Positions 1-12,700 of a stretch of 64,000 bases of DNA are shown here, piece by piece. The notes beneath the pieces were generated by a model. That model was given only the letters and a program-made list of their open reading frames with translations. It was not told the origin of the DNA and searched no databases. Every line of letters starts with the position of its first letter. Position 1 is the first letter of the stretch. The stretch covers positions 9,505,916 to 9,569,915 of the forward strand of contig JAQFVV010006220.1 of NCBI GenBank assembly GCA_028023455.1, read 5' to 3'. This DNA is from Epiperipatus broadwayi (Eukaryota; Onychophora; Udeonychophora; Euonychophora; Peripatidae). The position numbers were made by a program, and so were the translations under genes.

Positions 1-930
1 GCAATGCATTTACATCTTAGGATCTAATCCATCCCTATGAGCCTGAGATGAAAATAACATTTTCAATCCAGTGTGATTTCATCTTGGGCTCATAGCTTTA
101 TAGTTACCTAAATAAGTAAAAGGTGGCTACAGTTGCATTAAATCCTAAGATCTACATGCAGTCCTCTTAGATCCAAGTCTCCTCATTAATGAAAATTGCA
201 AGCTAGAAACTAGTCTGGGGATATTGAATGAGTAGGCACTAGATAGGGATTTTATGCACAAATCTTGGATCCACTGATTACTAAGATTTGCACTGGAGGC
301 ACTATTATAGGAATTTTGCTAGTGTTTTAATATCTTTTGTAAGCATCAAAAATGGTGATCATATGATGTTTTATGGGTTTATATCAATCCTGCTCATAAA
401 ATGATGGTGACTGCAATTTTAAGAAAACCAAAGATACCAAAGTATATACAGAAATGGGGTTCAGATTTATATGATTATACAAGTAAGTGAGCTTGGATTG
501 AAAACATTATTATATTTTCAACTTGGAATCATAGCTTTATAGTTAATAAATAAAAGGTGGCTGCTGATAGGTAACATTAGATCTTAAGAATTCAGTTCTC
601 TCAGATCCAAGGCTCCTCAAGCCACAAGCAAGAAACTAGTCAAGAGATATTAGATCATTAGGCACTAGTAGAGATTTTAAATACAAACCTTCTTGCATCC
701 ATTGATTACTAAGGCTTACAATGAGTGATATTATACTATATGGAGAATTTGCTACTGGTTTTAATAATTGCGTAAATGGTGGTCATGTGCTGTGATAGAT
801 AGACCTTTTAAAACCTGCAATTTTTTCTGTCATCTTAAAATGATAAGTAAGTGAAGGTATTCAAATTTAAAGTCATCATTGAATCAGAGCTTGGCACATT
901 TATATCATCCACAGAATGAGAATCACATTT
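1..930 (+). repeat. Family A repeat array, degraded tandem copies
   Basis: At least two consecutive units of a dispersed repeat lie here in the plus orientation, with the fragment of a third after about position 770. The shared GAAACTAGT core occurs near 205-214 and again near 632-640, which gives a period of about 426 bp. Units share blocks such as the TCAGATCCAAGGCTCCTC-type segment, the 'GGCACTAGATAGGGATTTTATGCA' type block and the ending that matches the copies at 48.1-48.9 and 61.2-61.7 kb. Unit 1 has a mutated hammerhead box I (TTAATGA) and unit 2 has lost it. The first ~80 bases include a short inverted piece, as at 61.5 kb. No coding potential. The array is cut by the window edge, so its left end is unknown. 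Confidence 0.75.
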
Positions 931-3900
931 TCTCTCATCTGTCATAAGTAAGCAAAAGTAAATATTCATTCACCTGATAACTCAGTAATAACCTTGTAGG
1001 CTTCTGAGAAGAAAGGAAAAATGGAATATTGCCTTGCTCCCAAACTACATGATGAAACCAGTAAGCTTACAAATTGGCTTGTACATGTTCCATAGTCATT
1101 CAGTCATGTTTGTTGAGCAATGTTATTCTATAACAACAGTTGAATCCATATATATATATATATTCTAACCTCCTCCCGCGCATCCTCACCCCCAAAATAT
1201 ACTGTTTATTATGAATATTAAGGGTTCTAGCTCAGTTAACAAATAAATAAATGAAATATTCAGCATTAATTAAAATGATTACTAGCTCTAATTTTAAAAT
1301 ACAAATTCGGTTCAATTTTAAAATGAATTAACAAATATTTACTATTTTCATGAGACATGGAGTGACAATACGGGGAACGAGATAGACTACATTGAGGAAA
1401 TATCCACACGATACTACCTCAATGGCATAAGAACACTATCCCCTTTTTACTATACCCAATAACTAACTCATAGTATTCTTAGGACTTTCTGAGCTCTATT
1501 CACGACGATTAAAATAATAATCATATCTCAATCTTCTTTATAACAAGAATCTAGCTCAAGTAAATAAAATGAAATAAAATAAATAAAATCTCAGGTTCAT
1601 AAATTGTATTCTAACTGATTTAAAATTACGGTAGTAAAATATGAAAAGGGAATTTTATGTCATAATCTACTACACAGCAACTAATAATAATAAAAATAAT
1701 AATAACAATAATAATATAATATAATCTTATTTCTTCCTAAATGAAATAAATAAATACGTACGTGGTAGTATTTTAATAATCTGACAACAGAATACGTGTG
1801 GCAACATTAGCATATAATTTAATGTAATATTGTGGCAACCGACTTATTACCAATAAATAATATAAAATTATGATCTTTTGATTTTAACATACCAATAAAT
1901 TCTCAAAATTATTATAACACTTTTATGTTTACCTTTTGTGCAAAATTTATATGTCTGTTTCAATTATAAATGTATCGTGATTTCATGCATCTATGTGGAG
2001 AAATAACAACTCGGACACAAAAACCTTAAAATAAATTTTAAAACAAAGTTTATTAACAACATAAATAAATTAACAATATTTTTACACTATATACATTGGA
2101 TATCCCTTACTCTCATATCTCAACTTAATTTATTAGTTTATAAAATGAAATCAAAATATTATTTATTTTTTTCTAGTTAAATTTTATCTTTTTAACACTT
2201 AAGAAAATACAGTATTATTACTTGATTTATTATTATGGTTAGCTTATGACAAAATGCATTTCTTATATGATTATCACTAACACTTTGCATCCCTAATATT
2301 ATTAAAATTATATATTTTTTTTTTTACAAAATTTACATTCGTAGTAAAATTCTATAAAATAACAAATTTTAGTTTTATATTGGTTGTATGGAATCTTACA
2401 AAGTCAAAACATTGTTCTACATTAGGTATTAGGTTTTTTATTGTTCATTATCCGATGTTTATTATTCCTAATATTCTCATTCAAGCCTTACTTCGGATGA
2501 TATAATTATAACTATTAATATACCATGCACAAGTATATGTTTATTATACATTATTGGACTATTTTCTTAATAAATATGCAATACTTATTTTCTAAATATT
2601 ATTTTAAAAAAAATTCATTCAAATTTTATTATCACTTTTAAAATACTTGGTTTAGATTTCTTTTCAAAATCTTATATTCATTTCTGAATTAATTTTTACA
2701 ATGTATTATATGATTCTTTCTCTCTTTATGATATTTTGGACTTTCAATTTTAAAGTTACACAATTCTATACATTCCAGCAAATAAACTATTCTTACATAA
2801 ATGATAACATACCTTCAGTTCTATTTTATTCATTATTTCTTTGAAAATATCTTTCTGACCGATGCAGATTCACAAAATAAGGATAGCGAAGATAGATGCA
2901 TAGGATCAAAATACAACTAGAATATTACTCGTCATATATCTTGACAATCATGGCACAGTGAATTAAAAGACACTATAGAGGAGTGACCTTTACCTGTCTA
3001 CCAACCTCTATTATAGGAGCGATGTTAAAGCTATTTCTTCAGCTTTATTATAACATCCAAAGTTTAAAGATATGCAAAAAACACTGTCCAAACTATATGT
3101 GTTCAGTCATAGGGCCTAGTTAACTATACTGAAATCACACAAAACTAAATATGATCCAAATCCTTTATTTTTCCTATTTCTTAAAAAAAAACATCATCTT
3201 GGTTTCCTTTCCACTAGTACTTCCAAGTCACTATCCGATCTTATTTCTCAAGATTTTTTCTATACTGTACATCGACAAATACATATCTGCATTACTAACA
3301 ATAATAAAATTCATTTATTTTAAAACTATTCCACTGTTCTATAAGACAGCTTGCTTACTACTTTCCTCCATATATTTAGTCATACAAACTACTTAAATAT
3401 CTGAATACTTTATCACATGAAAGTTCAAAAGAATCACACAATTGTTCTGTTAAATTATATTATTAATATACTTTAAATAAATTATTGCATGCATATTCCG
3501 AATTACTCCTATCTCATAATATGTTAAAAATGTTGTATAAAATGTGTACATATAATTTAAACTTTCACACTTCATTCTTAGGCCAATAGATGATCTAAAA
3601 AAAATACATTATGCATTATAAACAACTATTAAAATTACCAAAACGACCTTTATCTTCTCGATCGCGTTCCGTAGGCTTCACCATCCATTTTATCCTTGTA
3701 GATATAAGATTCACATCCATACACTTTATTTTTAAACAATATTTTTATAATTTTATCAAGCTATTATATTTAAATTTTAATATTACTAAATTTATGTTTA
3801 TATGTTTTCCCTAATCTCACATAACATTTTATATTCTAAAATAAATTAGTAAAAAATATTTAAACTATATTTACTGTACTTCTTTATCAAACTTTCTTGA

Positions 3901-6900
3901 AAACCGTTCATACTAAAGCTAAAAAAAAATGTTTATTATTTCTTCTTCAGTCACTTAATGTTCAATTTTAAGGTAAAACAATTATTGCTCTGTTTAATAA
4001 ATATTCATAGATGACAATCTTTGGTTTTTTATAATATTTAATACAATTATTAATTATGATATCAATTAATCCCGTAAAGAAAAACGTCTACATATTCTCT
4101 TCTAATATTTTTCGGCTAATATTTTCCCGCGCGACTTTTATGATGCATCTTCTAGGTACTTTTATTTAAATATTCAGTAAATTTTTCTATCTCCATGGAT
4201 CCATTTTCATTAAGTAATTTAAATTTATATTTTCTAAATCAAGCATTTCTCCAATGAACACTTTATAATATTTTAATTCTTCTTAGATAAAGTTTTTTTT
4301 TCTTTCCTTTTTCAAAAAAAATAATGACTCTTTCCTATCATTATTCGGTAATTTTTCCTTTCTTTTAAGTTCTGATAACTATATACTTTGTAATGTTTCC
4401 TTTAAAAAGGACAAACATTCTTTCTCTGTTATAACTTTTACATAATTTTTCTTTATGATATACGTATCTTAATTTTTTCCATAGAGAAGAATAAAATAAC
4501 TTCAGAGTAGCCTTATAAATTTGTGCGTCATAATTTTTCCTGACGGCAAATAACTTCTCTTTTAAGTTTTCCGTATAGCGTCCAAATTATATTCCTCTGA
4601 GTTACAATAATAAGTTTCTGGTTGAGCATAAATAAAGCTGTATCAAGGCACTTTACAAATATTTTTCCTTTCTCATAACTTCTATATACTGTTTTCTGTA
4701 GTATTTCCATTTTACTGTAAGGTTTTGGCTAAACTTGAATAAAATCACTGGTAAGAAAACTTTTAAAAATTAGCCCTCCATGTAAAGGTAGTTCAAAATA
4801 TTATATTTTAAAAAACTTTTAAAACAAATACAAAATTTTAAAATTATATTACTTTTCTAGCTTACGATATTATACAGCTAAAAAATATGTTACTCCCTCC
4901 TTCACTTACACATTACTTTCTCCCGCTCCGTCTAATTCTTATATTTTGTCTGCTAAAATACCTCCGTTGATTGGTTAATGACTCTTTTTAGCGCGAACAA
5001 ATTTACACATTTTTAGTTTTATAACAGACTAGATTTTTCAAATAAGACATTTATGACGTAATGATTTAAAATATTACTTAGAATAGTATTTTTAACTCAA
5101 TTATAATTTTATCAAAATTATTTAAACTTTAAAACAATTATTAAAACAATATTTAATACCTATTTTAATATTAATATTTAATTTATCTTGTTTTTATTTA
5201 AATAAAAATATTTAATTTTTTTATTTTTTATTAACTGTATTCAACTTTTAAACACTACTTAAATATTACATCATTTAAACATTTAAAATAACTATTTAAT
5301 ATTTCAACATTCATTTCAACGATAGACAGCAATTACATTTAGTTCCATAATTCACAAACTTTATTATTATATTCTAACAAGCATGTGTGTGAAGGTATAT
5401 AATATACAGTCACATGATTACTAACTTTATCAGATGATTTTTTAATTTACGTCTCGGTCTAAATTACCAAAACTGATATATTTTATAAAAATTTGGAAAA
5501 TAATTTTAAAAATGTAGAACCAAATATAATTCTCACCATCCCAAAGTTTATTTTAAAATATATTAGATTAAATTTGAATATTAATTATAATTATAATATT
5601 ACATATAGCGTTTATTTAATTTATTAGTTTTAAAATATTACAATTGGATTGTTAATATACTTTTAACTATTTATAGCTGTATTATTTTATATGGCCAGCT
5701 TTTACAACCATATGCAAGGATATAATTAAGCTTTATTTAACTGTTTCTTTTAAAATAATTCATTACACTTTTATATACCAGGTATTTTCAGCCTTAAATT
5801 GTACTATAAAATCTAATCAATCATACAATTATCAATATATTACACAAACGTATTTTAAAATTTTAAATTTTTTAGCAATTGACCATTCTACCTTATTATG
5901 ACCTATAGATAAGGGCACAATATATATATATGTATATATATATTGTATACCATTAGAAATCATTGTAAATATTAATATGGACATTTTAATTCTAGAAAAA
6001 TTAGGAGACAAAAAAAAGCTAAATATAAGTTTTGTAATAGGATTAACCCAATTACATCCAAACATATTACATCCAGAAGGTTTTGGTCTAATTATTTGCC
6101 ATCTTGTATAGTCTTTTGACCTCTTTCGTGACAAATATTTTTTTTCTGAATAATTTTAGAACATTATCTAATTGTAGCTCTCAATTAAAACTTATTCTCA
6201 TCATATTTTCCACCCAAAGAAAACAATCATTAACATTTGTCTAACATAATGTCTATATGGTAAATAGGTTCTGCCTTTCCCACAAAAATAAAATACATTT
6301 TAATTTTTATAGTAGAAAAGTAAAATACATTTTAGAAAATTTGTTATTCTTCATCTGCATCACATTTTCAATTTTAAATATGTAACCTTACAATCACACA
6401 TTTAATATCATGTATCAACACAATATCATTTGCTTCCTAACTGAGAAAAAAAAAGTGTCTATAATTAATTTAGAACTAAGCTTAATAACATCAATACTAA
6501 CTGGTTTCAAATTTATAAAAATATACAAAGAAATTGGCTTGAGTTCAAAACTTTAAGTTTTTTAATTTTGAATTATTAATAGTAAACAAATAAATTCAAG
6601 TTTGCTGCCAGATCCATATTTGCATTGGTTTCACTCTGAATCCAAAGTCCTTAGTGATAAAAACAAAAATTGGTATGGAGATAGAAATTAAATTGCATTA
6701 TCATTTAATAATGATTAATTATTCAAACTTGCAATAGATGGCAATAGAACAGAGAAATAAAAATATTCTTGACTCAATATCATATCTTGCATGAAGAACT
6801 TAATGATTTAGTGATCTTGCTTTTGACTTGGTCAGTTTTAATATTATTGCAGTAGAAAGTCCATGACTCATTTCCATTCCATTGATTTCCTAGACTATAT

Positions 6901-9480
6901 CTCTGTATACAACAAATTTAAATTAATTATATATAAGGATATAGTATCGCTATTATGAAATAATCTACCTCCTAGAAACTAGATAAATCCATCAAGTGTA
7001 CACTAGAATCTGTAGCTCAATACCCAAAATAGCTTCTAAATTCTAAATCCCCCATGCTTTTATTTCAAATTAAATTTAAAAAACCCAATAGTAGTTGAAA
7101 AAAATATTTTGTGTATGTTTCAAGTAAATAAAAGTGTTGATTATAAAATATTTTTGGTATTAAGATTGTAATCAATGATTTATTTTTATTTCCAATTTTA
7201 AATGATGGTAAAATAATTTTAAGGTTGAAGGTAAAGTCATAAGTATTAATTTAAGTTGTTTATAATGTAATTTTGCCTATCCACCCACTATTCTATATTC
7301 AAAAAACTAGGTAACTACCTAAAATATTTTAGTTATATTGCATAGCCAGTGATTTATAAAAAATATACATTTGAACAAATTATATTAATATATAAATATG
7401 GTGTTGTGAATCTTTACATTGTTTTAAGCCTAACTAAACTTTATATTACATTTTGCAATGATTTGCAGCTTTCCTTTAGCTATTGCTGTATTTTTAACAT
7501 ATTAATTAAAAAAGATATCTGAAGATGTCAATATTAAGTGGATCTTTTTACATGATTGTCAGACCCTGTTAGCATGATAAAGCTATGAGGGAGATAGCTT
7601 ATAAGACAATAGAAAGGAGTTTTTTAATCTGAGGGTAAAATATTGAATATAATAAATTTATAAAAAAAAAAATGTCATTTTTACTAATTTGTTTACAAAT
7701 TAATGGTTATGATGCAATTTTTTTGTAAGACTTATTTTAAACCAAAAACTACATCACATTATATATATATAATAGGAGATTGTTTGTGAAAACACTTTAT
7801 TTCTAAAAAGACAACTCTTGAAAAGCTTGTTATGACAATCAGAAACAATTTCTACTGAATAAAAAGAAATTACTTTTGTCAAAACAGTAATAAAAATATT
7901 ATTTTAATAACAATAAATAATGTAAAAACTTTTAGAAATTCTTTTCTTGCTTTGATAACTAGTCCTAAATATATCCTTTTTCAAATATTTAATATTTCAT
8001 TCTTCTAACTTTTTGAATAGGTAAATTATATCCAATGATGCTATGCTCCATTATTATAGGCAAGAACTTCATTTAGATAATAATTTTCATACTTTCAAAA
8101 TAATAGTACAGTTTTCACCTCAAAGGGTGAAACCTTGATTTTAAAATTTTATTCTAATTTCAATAAAAATATTTAATTGAAACAAACCACCAAACAATAT
8201 ATAAATATATAGCCCTCTCACATGCATTACTAAAACTAAAAGCTTATTAAAGTGATAGTAATTTATTTTAAATATGATATAAAAATGTTTGAAAATTTCA
8301 TTTGCTTTCTGACCTGTATTTAAGAAACTAGATAATTTACTTAAAATATTTTAGGGTCAGGCTGCATTACCAATGATTCATATTAAATGTACCAAATTTG
8401 AACAAATTATATTAAATATTGATTTAAAAATTTTATACTAACTAAAATAAGTGTTTACAAACAAAGAAACCAAACAATAAAGTGTGATTGTAACTTAAAT
8501 AAAACTATTTCAAAAATAGTTGGAAAAAGGAAAAAAAAAAAGACATTATAATCAAATATATTTGTGTCATGAAAAATTAAAAAATAAATATTATCTACTT
8601 GAGAACTAGAAATTAAGATTCACAGATAAATGTATGCATATTTATCAATAAAAGTAATCCATACTTAGCAAGAAATCAAAATATCTGAATAGAAATGAAT
8701 CCATTCTCACAAAGATGACAATCAGAAGTGTAAGAAAATACATAAAAGATATCAAATTGCTGTTAAAGTAGGGCATCCTATAAAGTTAGTATTGTAGGAG
8801 AAAGAGAAGGCAAAGTCAAAGTTTTATTTAGAGAACTTATTCAAAATTCTATAAATAAAACTTTCACTTTGCCTTTGTACAATTCAATTATCGATTATAA
8901 CATCAGGCACATAATAGACTCAAGTCCTCATATAAGCATGGTTGTATACATGTATATGCTCTAGCTTAAGTCATTCACTGAAGATTTTGAAACTCTTACT
9001 GATGGATGAGTGCAAGGAGTTTTATAATAGTTACAAAACAGCACATGATCGGAGGTTAATTTCCTTCTGCACAATTACAGATTTTTCAGCACTTAATAAT
9101 AAAAAACTTATTCAAAGTGTATACTATTATTTTCAATTCCAATTTTAAACAATTACACACAGATTACCATGTTAGTCAAACAAATATGCAGAGAACCATG
9201 TTATTAGTAATGACATTACATGTTTCAATAATGGGCTAACATCCTGATTCAATGAACAATTAGCAAAATTTTGGGATTTCTGCTAAAAATAATTAGCAGT
9301 TATTATAACATCACTACATTTCGGGGTCTCCATAGGATTTATCATATAAGAATCCTGTTTTCTAAACTTTGAAACATCTTTTTAAACATTATCTCAGAAT
9401 TTTGATGCAAGCTGTGAAATTTGCAGCAATTTTGCTTTTGGTTTCATTTCTTATTCATGTAATAATTTAATTTTGTTATC
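931..9480. other. AT-rich non-coding stretch, no recognisable gene
   Basis: I see no gene or element end that I can defend here. It holds short simple repeats: TA run near 1150-1163, AAT-rich repeats near 1681-1725, alternating TA near 5920-5945, and several A or T runs. The open frames (for example 3151-3396, 5832-6134 minus, 8942-9148) are under about 100 codons, low in complexity, rich in Ile/Phe/Tyr/Asn, and match no family I know; they are what random AT-rich DNA gives. Confidence 0.6.
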
Positions 9481-9499
9481 TTTGACAATCTATAAAAAG

Positions 9500-9559
9500 G
9501 TATAAGGGACTTGAACTCAGACTTTCAAATTCCCCACAGCTATCCAATACACCTTATAC
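9500..9559 (-). repeat. tRNA-like module of family B repeat
   Basis: On the minus strand a 60 bp segment starts GTATAAG and ends CTTATAC, which pair perfectly as a 7 bp acceptor-like stem. Inside are a degenerate A box (GGATAGCTGTGGGG) and a good B box (GAGTTCAAGTCCC), and a T run just after the 3' end looks like a polymerase III terminator. No clear anticodon arm can be drawn, so this is a tRNA-derived SINE-like module, not a functional tRNA. It lies just 3' of a hammerhead-like motif on the same strand, as in the copy at 15.4 kb. Confidence 0.6.
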
Positions 9560-9605
9560 AAGTGATACACATGACCACATACATGTGAAAAAGATCAATA
9601 ATCTC

Positions 9606-9643
9606 TGATAAACATATTTCGTGCCGAACCAGCACTCGTCAGT
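9606..9643 (-). ncRNA. Hammerhead ribozyme-like motif, family B
   Basis: Read on the minus strand the core is CTGACGA, a stem II of GTGCT/GGCAC closed by loop GGTTC, then GAAA, a 3 bp stem III (ATA/TAT) around TGTT, and the NUH-type cleavage triplet ATC. Box I (CUGANGA) and box II (GAAA) match the hammerhead consensus exactly. Stem I is poorly paired, so this copy may no longer cleave. The copies at 15.24 and 15.36 kb keep the same fold with compensating or neutral changes in stem II and the loop. Confidence 0.55.
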
Positions 9644-9735
9644 TTGTCCAGATCACCAACTCCCACACCCATATATATAATCACTGCTCAGATTATATTA
9701 AGAGCAAATCTTTAAACTTTAATTGACAAGTTTCA

Positions 9736-12700
9736 ATCTTCTCCACTCTCCAATTCTTCATGTCCCTTATAATTAATTACATTGAGTTTAGTATAGACAT
9801 TGTGCATGTATTTAAATGTCAAAAATATATATTATAACCATCAAGTTAGACTTATGGGATATCTGAAGAAGATACAGACAGTTAACATATATGGTAAAAA
9901 ATATATTTTTTTTAAAATTTGGTTTTATAATTATAGTAATGATTTATTTTTTTTTATATAAAAAAATGATTTATAAGAAGTTGATTTTAAAAAAATCAAT
10001 ATATGTAGTTCAACATTAAACAAATAAAATTAATAATGAAAATAAATATATATATTTACATTACTTGTTATCTCATTAAGTGGTAATTTATTATTCATAG
10101 TAAATATTTACACTGCATCTTTAACTGAATAATCTCTTATATAAATTATATTTATATTATTTAGTTACAGGCTAAAATTTTAAATTATAAGTAATCTGAG
10201 ATGAATGTCCACTTGTGATTTTAAGGTGATTAATAATTTTTTTTTTTAAAAAAAAAAACAATTGAGTTAGTTTTTAAGATAGATTTTATTTGTAAAAAGT
10301 ACAGTGTACATAAATAAGTATTTTTTAAAAAAATTATAATAATTATATAATCATGAATAATGAATAATATTAAACAATAAGAAAATTAATAATGTTTCAA
10401 TTCTGCCAGAGAAAATTTGAAAAAAAAATTATGAATTTGTCATCTGAATTTCAAAGATTAAGCTGTTACAAAGTCCAATTAAAAATAATAGTTAAAAACT
10501 AAAAAACAGAGACAGATTGAATTAGAAATAAGAACCTAATTAGAATTTGTAATTTGTTCCAATGAAGGAAAAAAGAGAGAGCAGAAACTAGTCAGTTTAA
10601 ATCACTAAAAATAAACACGATCATTGGAATCAAACATACTGCAAACTTAAAGTTAAGAGAACTTGATTAAACGTGACTTTTAGATGTATATTATGCAACT
10701 GATATTTAAGGAAAGATGAACTGAAAGAGTAATGGATTTATTTTAATCCTCATAAAAAATCAAAATCAGATATCATCCTCATATACCATTGAATAATTCT
10801 GACTTTCTGTTATCTATAAACAAAAACTCACCAAATTACATCAGTCTAAACCAGGCATAGGCAACTTTTTTGAGCAGCAGGTATCGTGAAATATTGGATC
10901 ACATTATTAAAAAAAAAAAACCCAAACATCATATTTTGTACAAAATATATCAAAATAAAATTATTTTCTTAAGAAAATTCATATAACTTTTATAACAAAA
11001 ATTAAATTATTTTATAAATTTTAATGAGAATCTTGGTATTAGGCATTGTTTAGATCTTGTTATAGATTTTATGGACTTTATTAAAACAACAAAAAAAGTA
11101 GTTTGCATTAATAAGTATGATCAAACCCTAATGGCATATCTGTTAGAAAATCATATTATTTTAAAATAAATATTCTTCAGATAGAAATAAAATTGCCTTC
11201 TAAAAAAGTGCACAATTAGGATACTAATCTGTTTTTTGTTTTTAATGTTTCAATTTTAAACTTCTTACTATTTTTAAATTTATAATATCCAAAATATTTA
11301 ATAATTTAATTATACAGGATCTTAACATGTTCTTTGCAATGTTAGTATAGCATAGTTTTCCTCAAAACCTAATGAAATAAAAATGAACATAATTATCACT
11401 CCTGAGGTAGCATCTCTCACTCAATTTACTAATTTCTCAACAACAATTAATTATTATAAAAATATTGCATTAAAAATATAGGTAATTACAGTTTCTGTAA
11501 TTTTAACTAAGTCAACATCAAAGTTACATGAAATACCATTTAATCATGAATACAAACTTATAAAAATAATTTAATATTATTTGTACAAAAACTGCTATTA
11601 ATAATAATATTAAAAGAAAGATGTTGCTACAGTGATTGTTTTATTATCTGTTCTTAATTATGTAATTTAGAAGAGATTGTATTTCATAAAGATTGACTTT
11701 ATTATTTTCCAATATGACTTGCAATGGAATTATAATGAATTAAATAGCTATTATCAAAAAGCATTGAAGGTTAAGATAAAGAATGAATTTTATTTCACGT
11801 CTGACTAATGAAAAACAGTTTTATAAGACAAATTATAAAAGTCAAAAACAGGATTGATGCTTAACACTAATATATTTTCTTCTAAAGCTTTTTTTAGATT
11901 TGATAGTTTTTCTCCTTTGCAGAATAATTCATAAAAATATACTGTTTAAGAAATCTATAGTCTGCAGTTAAAGTTTTGAAAAATATAAACTTATTATTTG
12001 ACAAATTACTATAACCCATTTTAGCTGTCAATTTTTCTAAAATGATCTCTTAATTTTTTTTTCAATGATGGATTTATTGTAATTCAATTATTTTAAAAAA
12101 ATCGTATATTTCTTATTCAGGCATAGAGCTTGTAAAGTATTTGCTCATTTGAAAGAAAATAAAGGCAGATCAACTAGCTATCATTTTTTGCATTAATAAA
12201 ATGTAGAATGGTTTATTAAAATATATTTCAGTGATTTGAAAAACTACTAAAAAAGTAGAAAAAGGAAATATATGTTAGTTGCTAAATACATCAAAAAATA
12301 TAAATATTATGATGCTAAATGATATTTTGTAAAAGATCTACCATAGATTAGCTAATTTGCTAGCAATAAATTCAAATCCTGGATTTTGTTACTCAAGCTA
12401 TAATATCTACTTCAGGATTAACATAATATTTTTAATTAGCTATTTTCCAAAAGGTCAAGATATAATTTAAAAAAAAGATGCCTGGAATTATTATCTTAGT
12501 CTATTTATAATTGGAATAGTATAGCCACTTCACTATTTCAAATGTCATTTTATAAAAAAAAAAAAATGTTTTAAAATTGTATATTTGTTAATAATTAGAT
12601 TTGATAACTCTTAAAACTTTTTAGAAACATAATGTTACAACCAAATCAAGCTATACAATATGTGGCCATCACAATAAACATAATTATAATCATAGATTTA

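Larger units (their letters stand above)
9480..9735 (-). repeat. Family B dispersed repeat (hammerhead + tRNA-like)
   Basis: This block aligns with the plus-strand copy at about 15.08-15.5 kb over its length: a leader with the TTAAAGTTT..AAGATTTGCT block, the hammerhead-like motif, the TCTTTTTCACATG..TGTGGTCATGT block, then the tRNA-like module. No coding frame runs through it, so it is a short non-autonomous element. The same combination occurring twice, in opposite orientations and about 5.5 kb apart, shows that it is a mobile unit and not a chance arrangement. Confidence 0.65.

Noticed and set aside
5832-6134. 100-codon minus frame
   Set aside because: Includes a translated TA microsatellite (YIYTYIYI) and no recognisable domain.
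10851-10885. hAT-like transposon end (CCAGGCATAGGCAACTTTTT)
   Set aside because: Resembles some hAT termini, but no inverted partner or target duplication could be found within the following kilobases.
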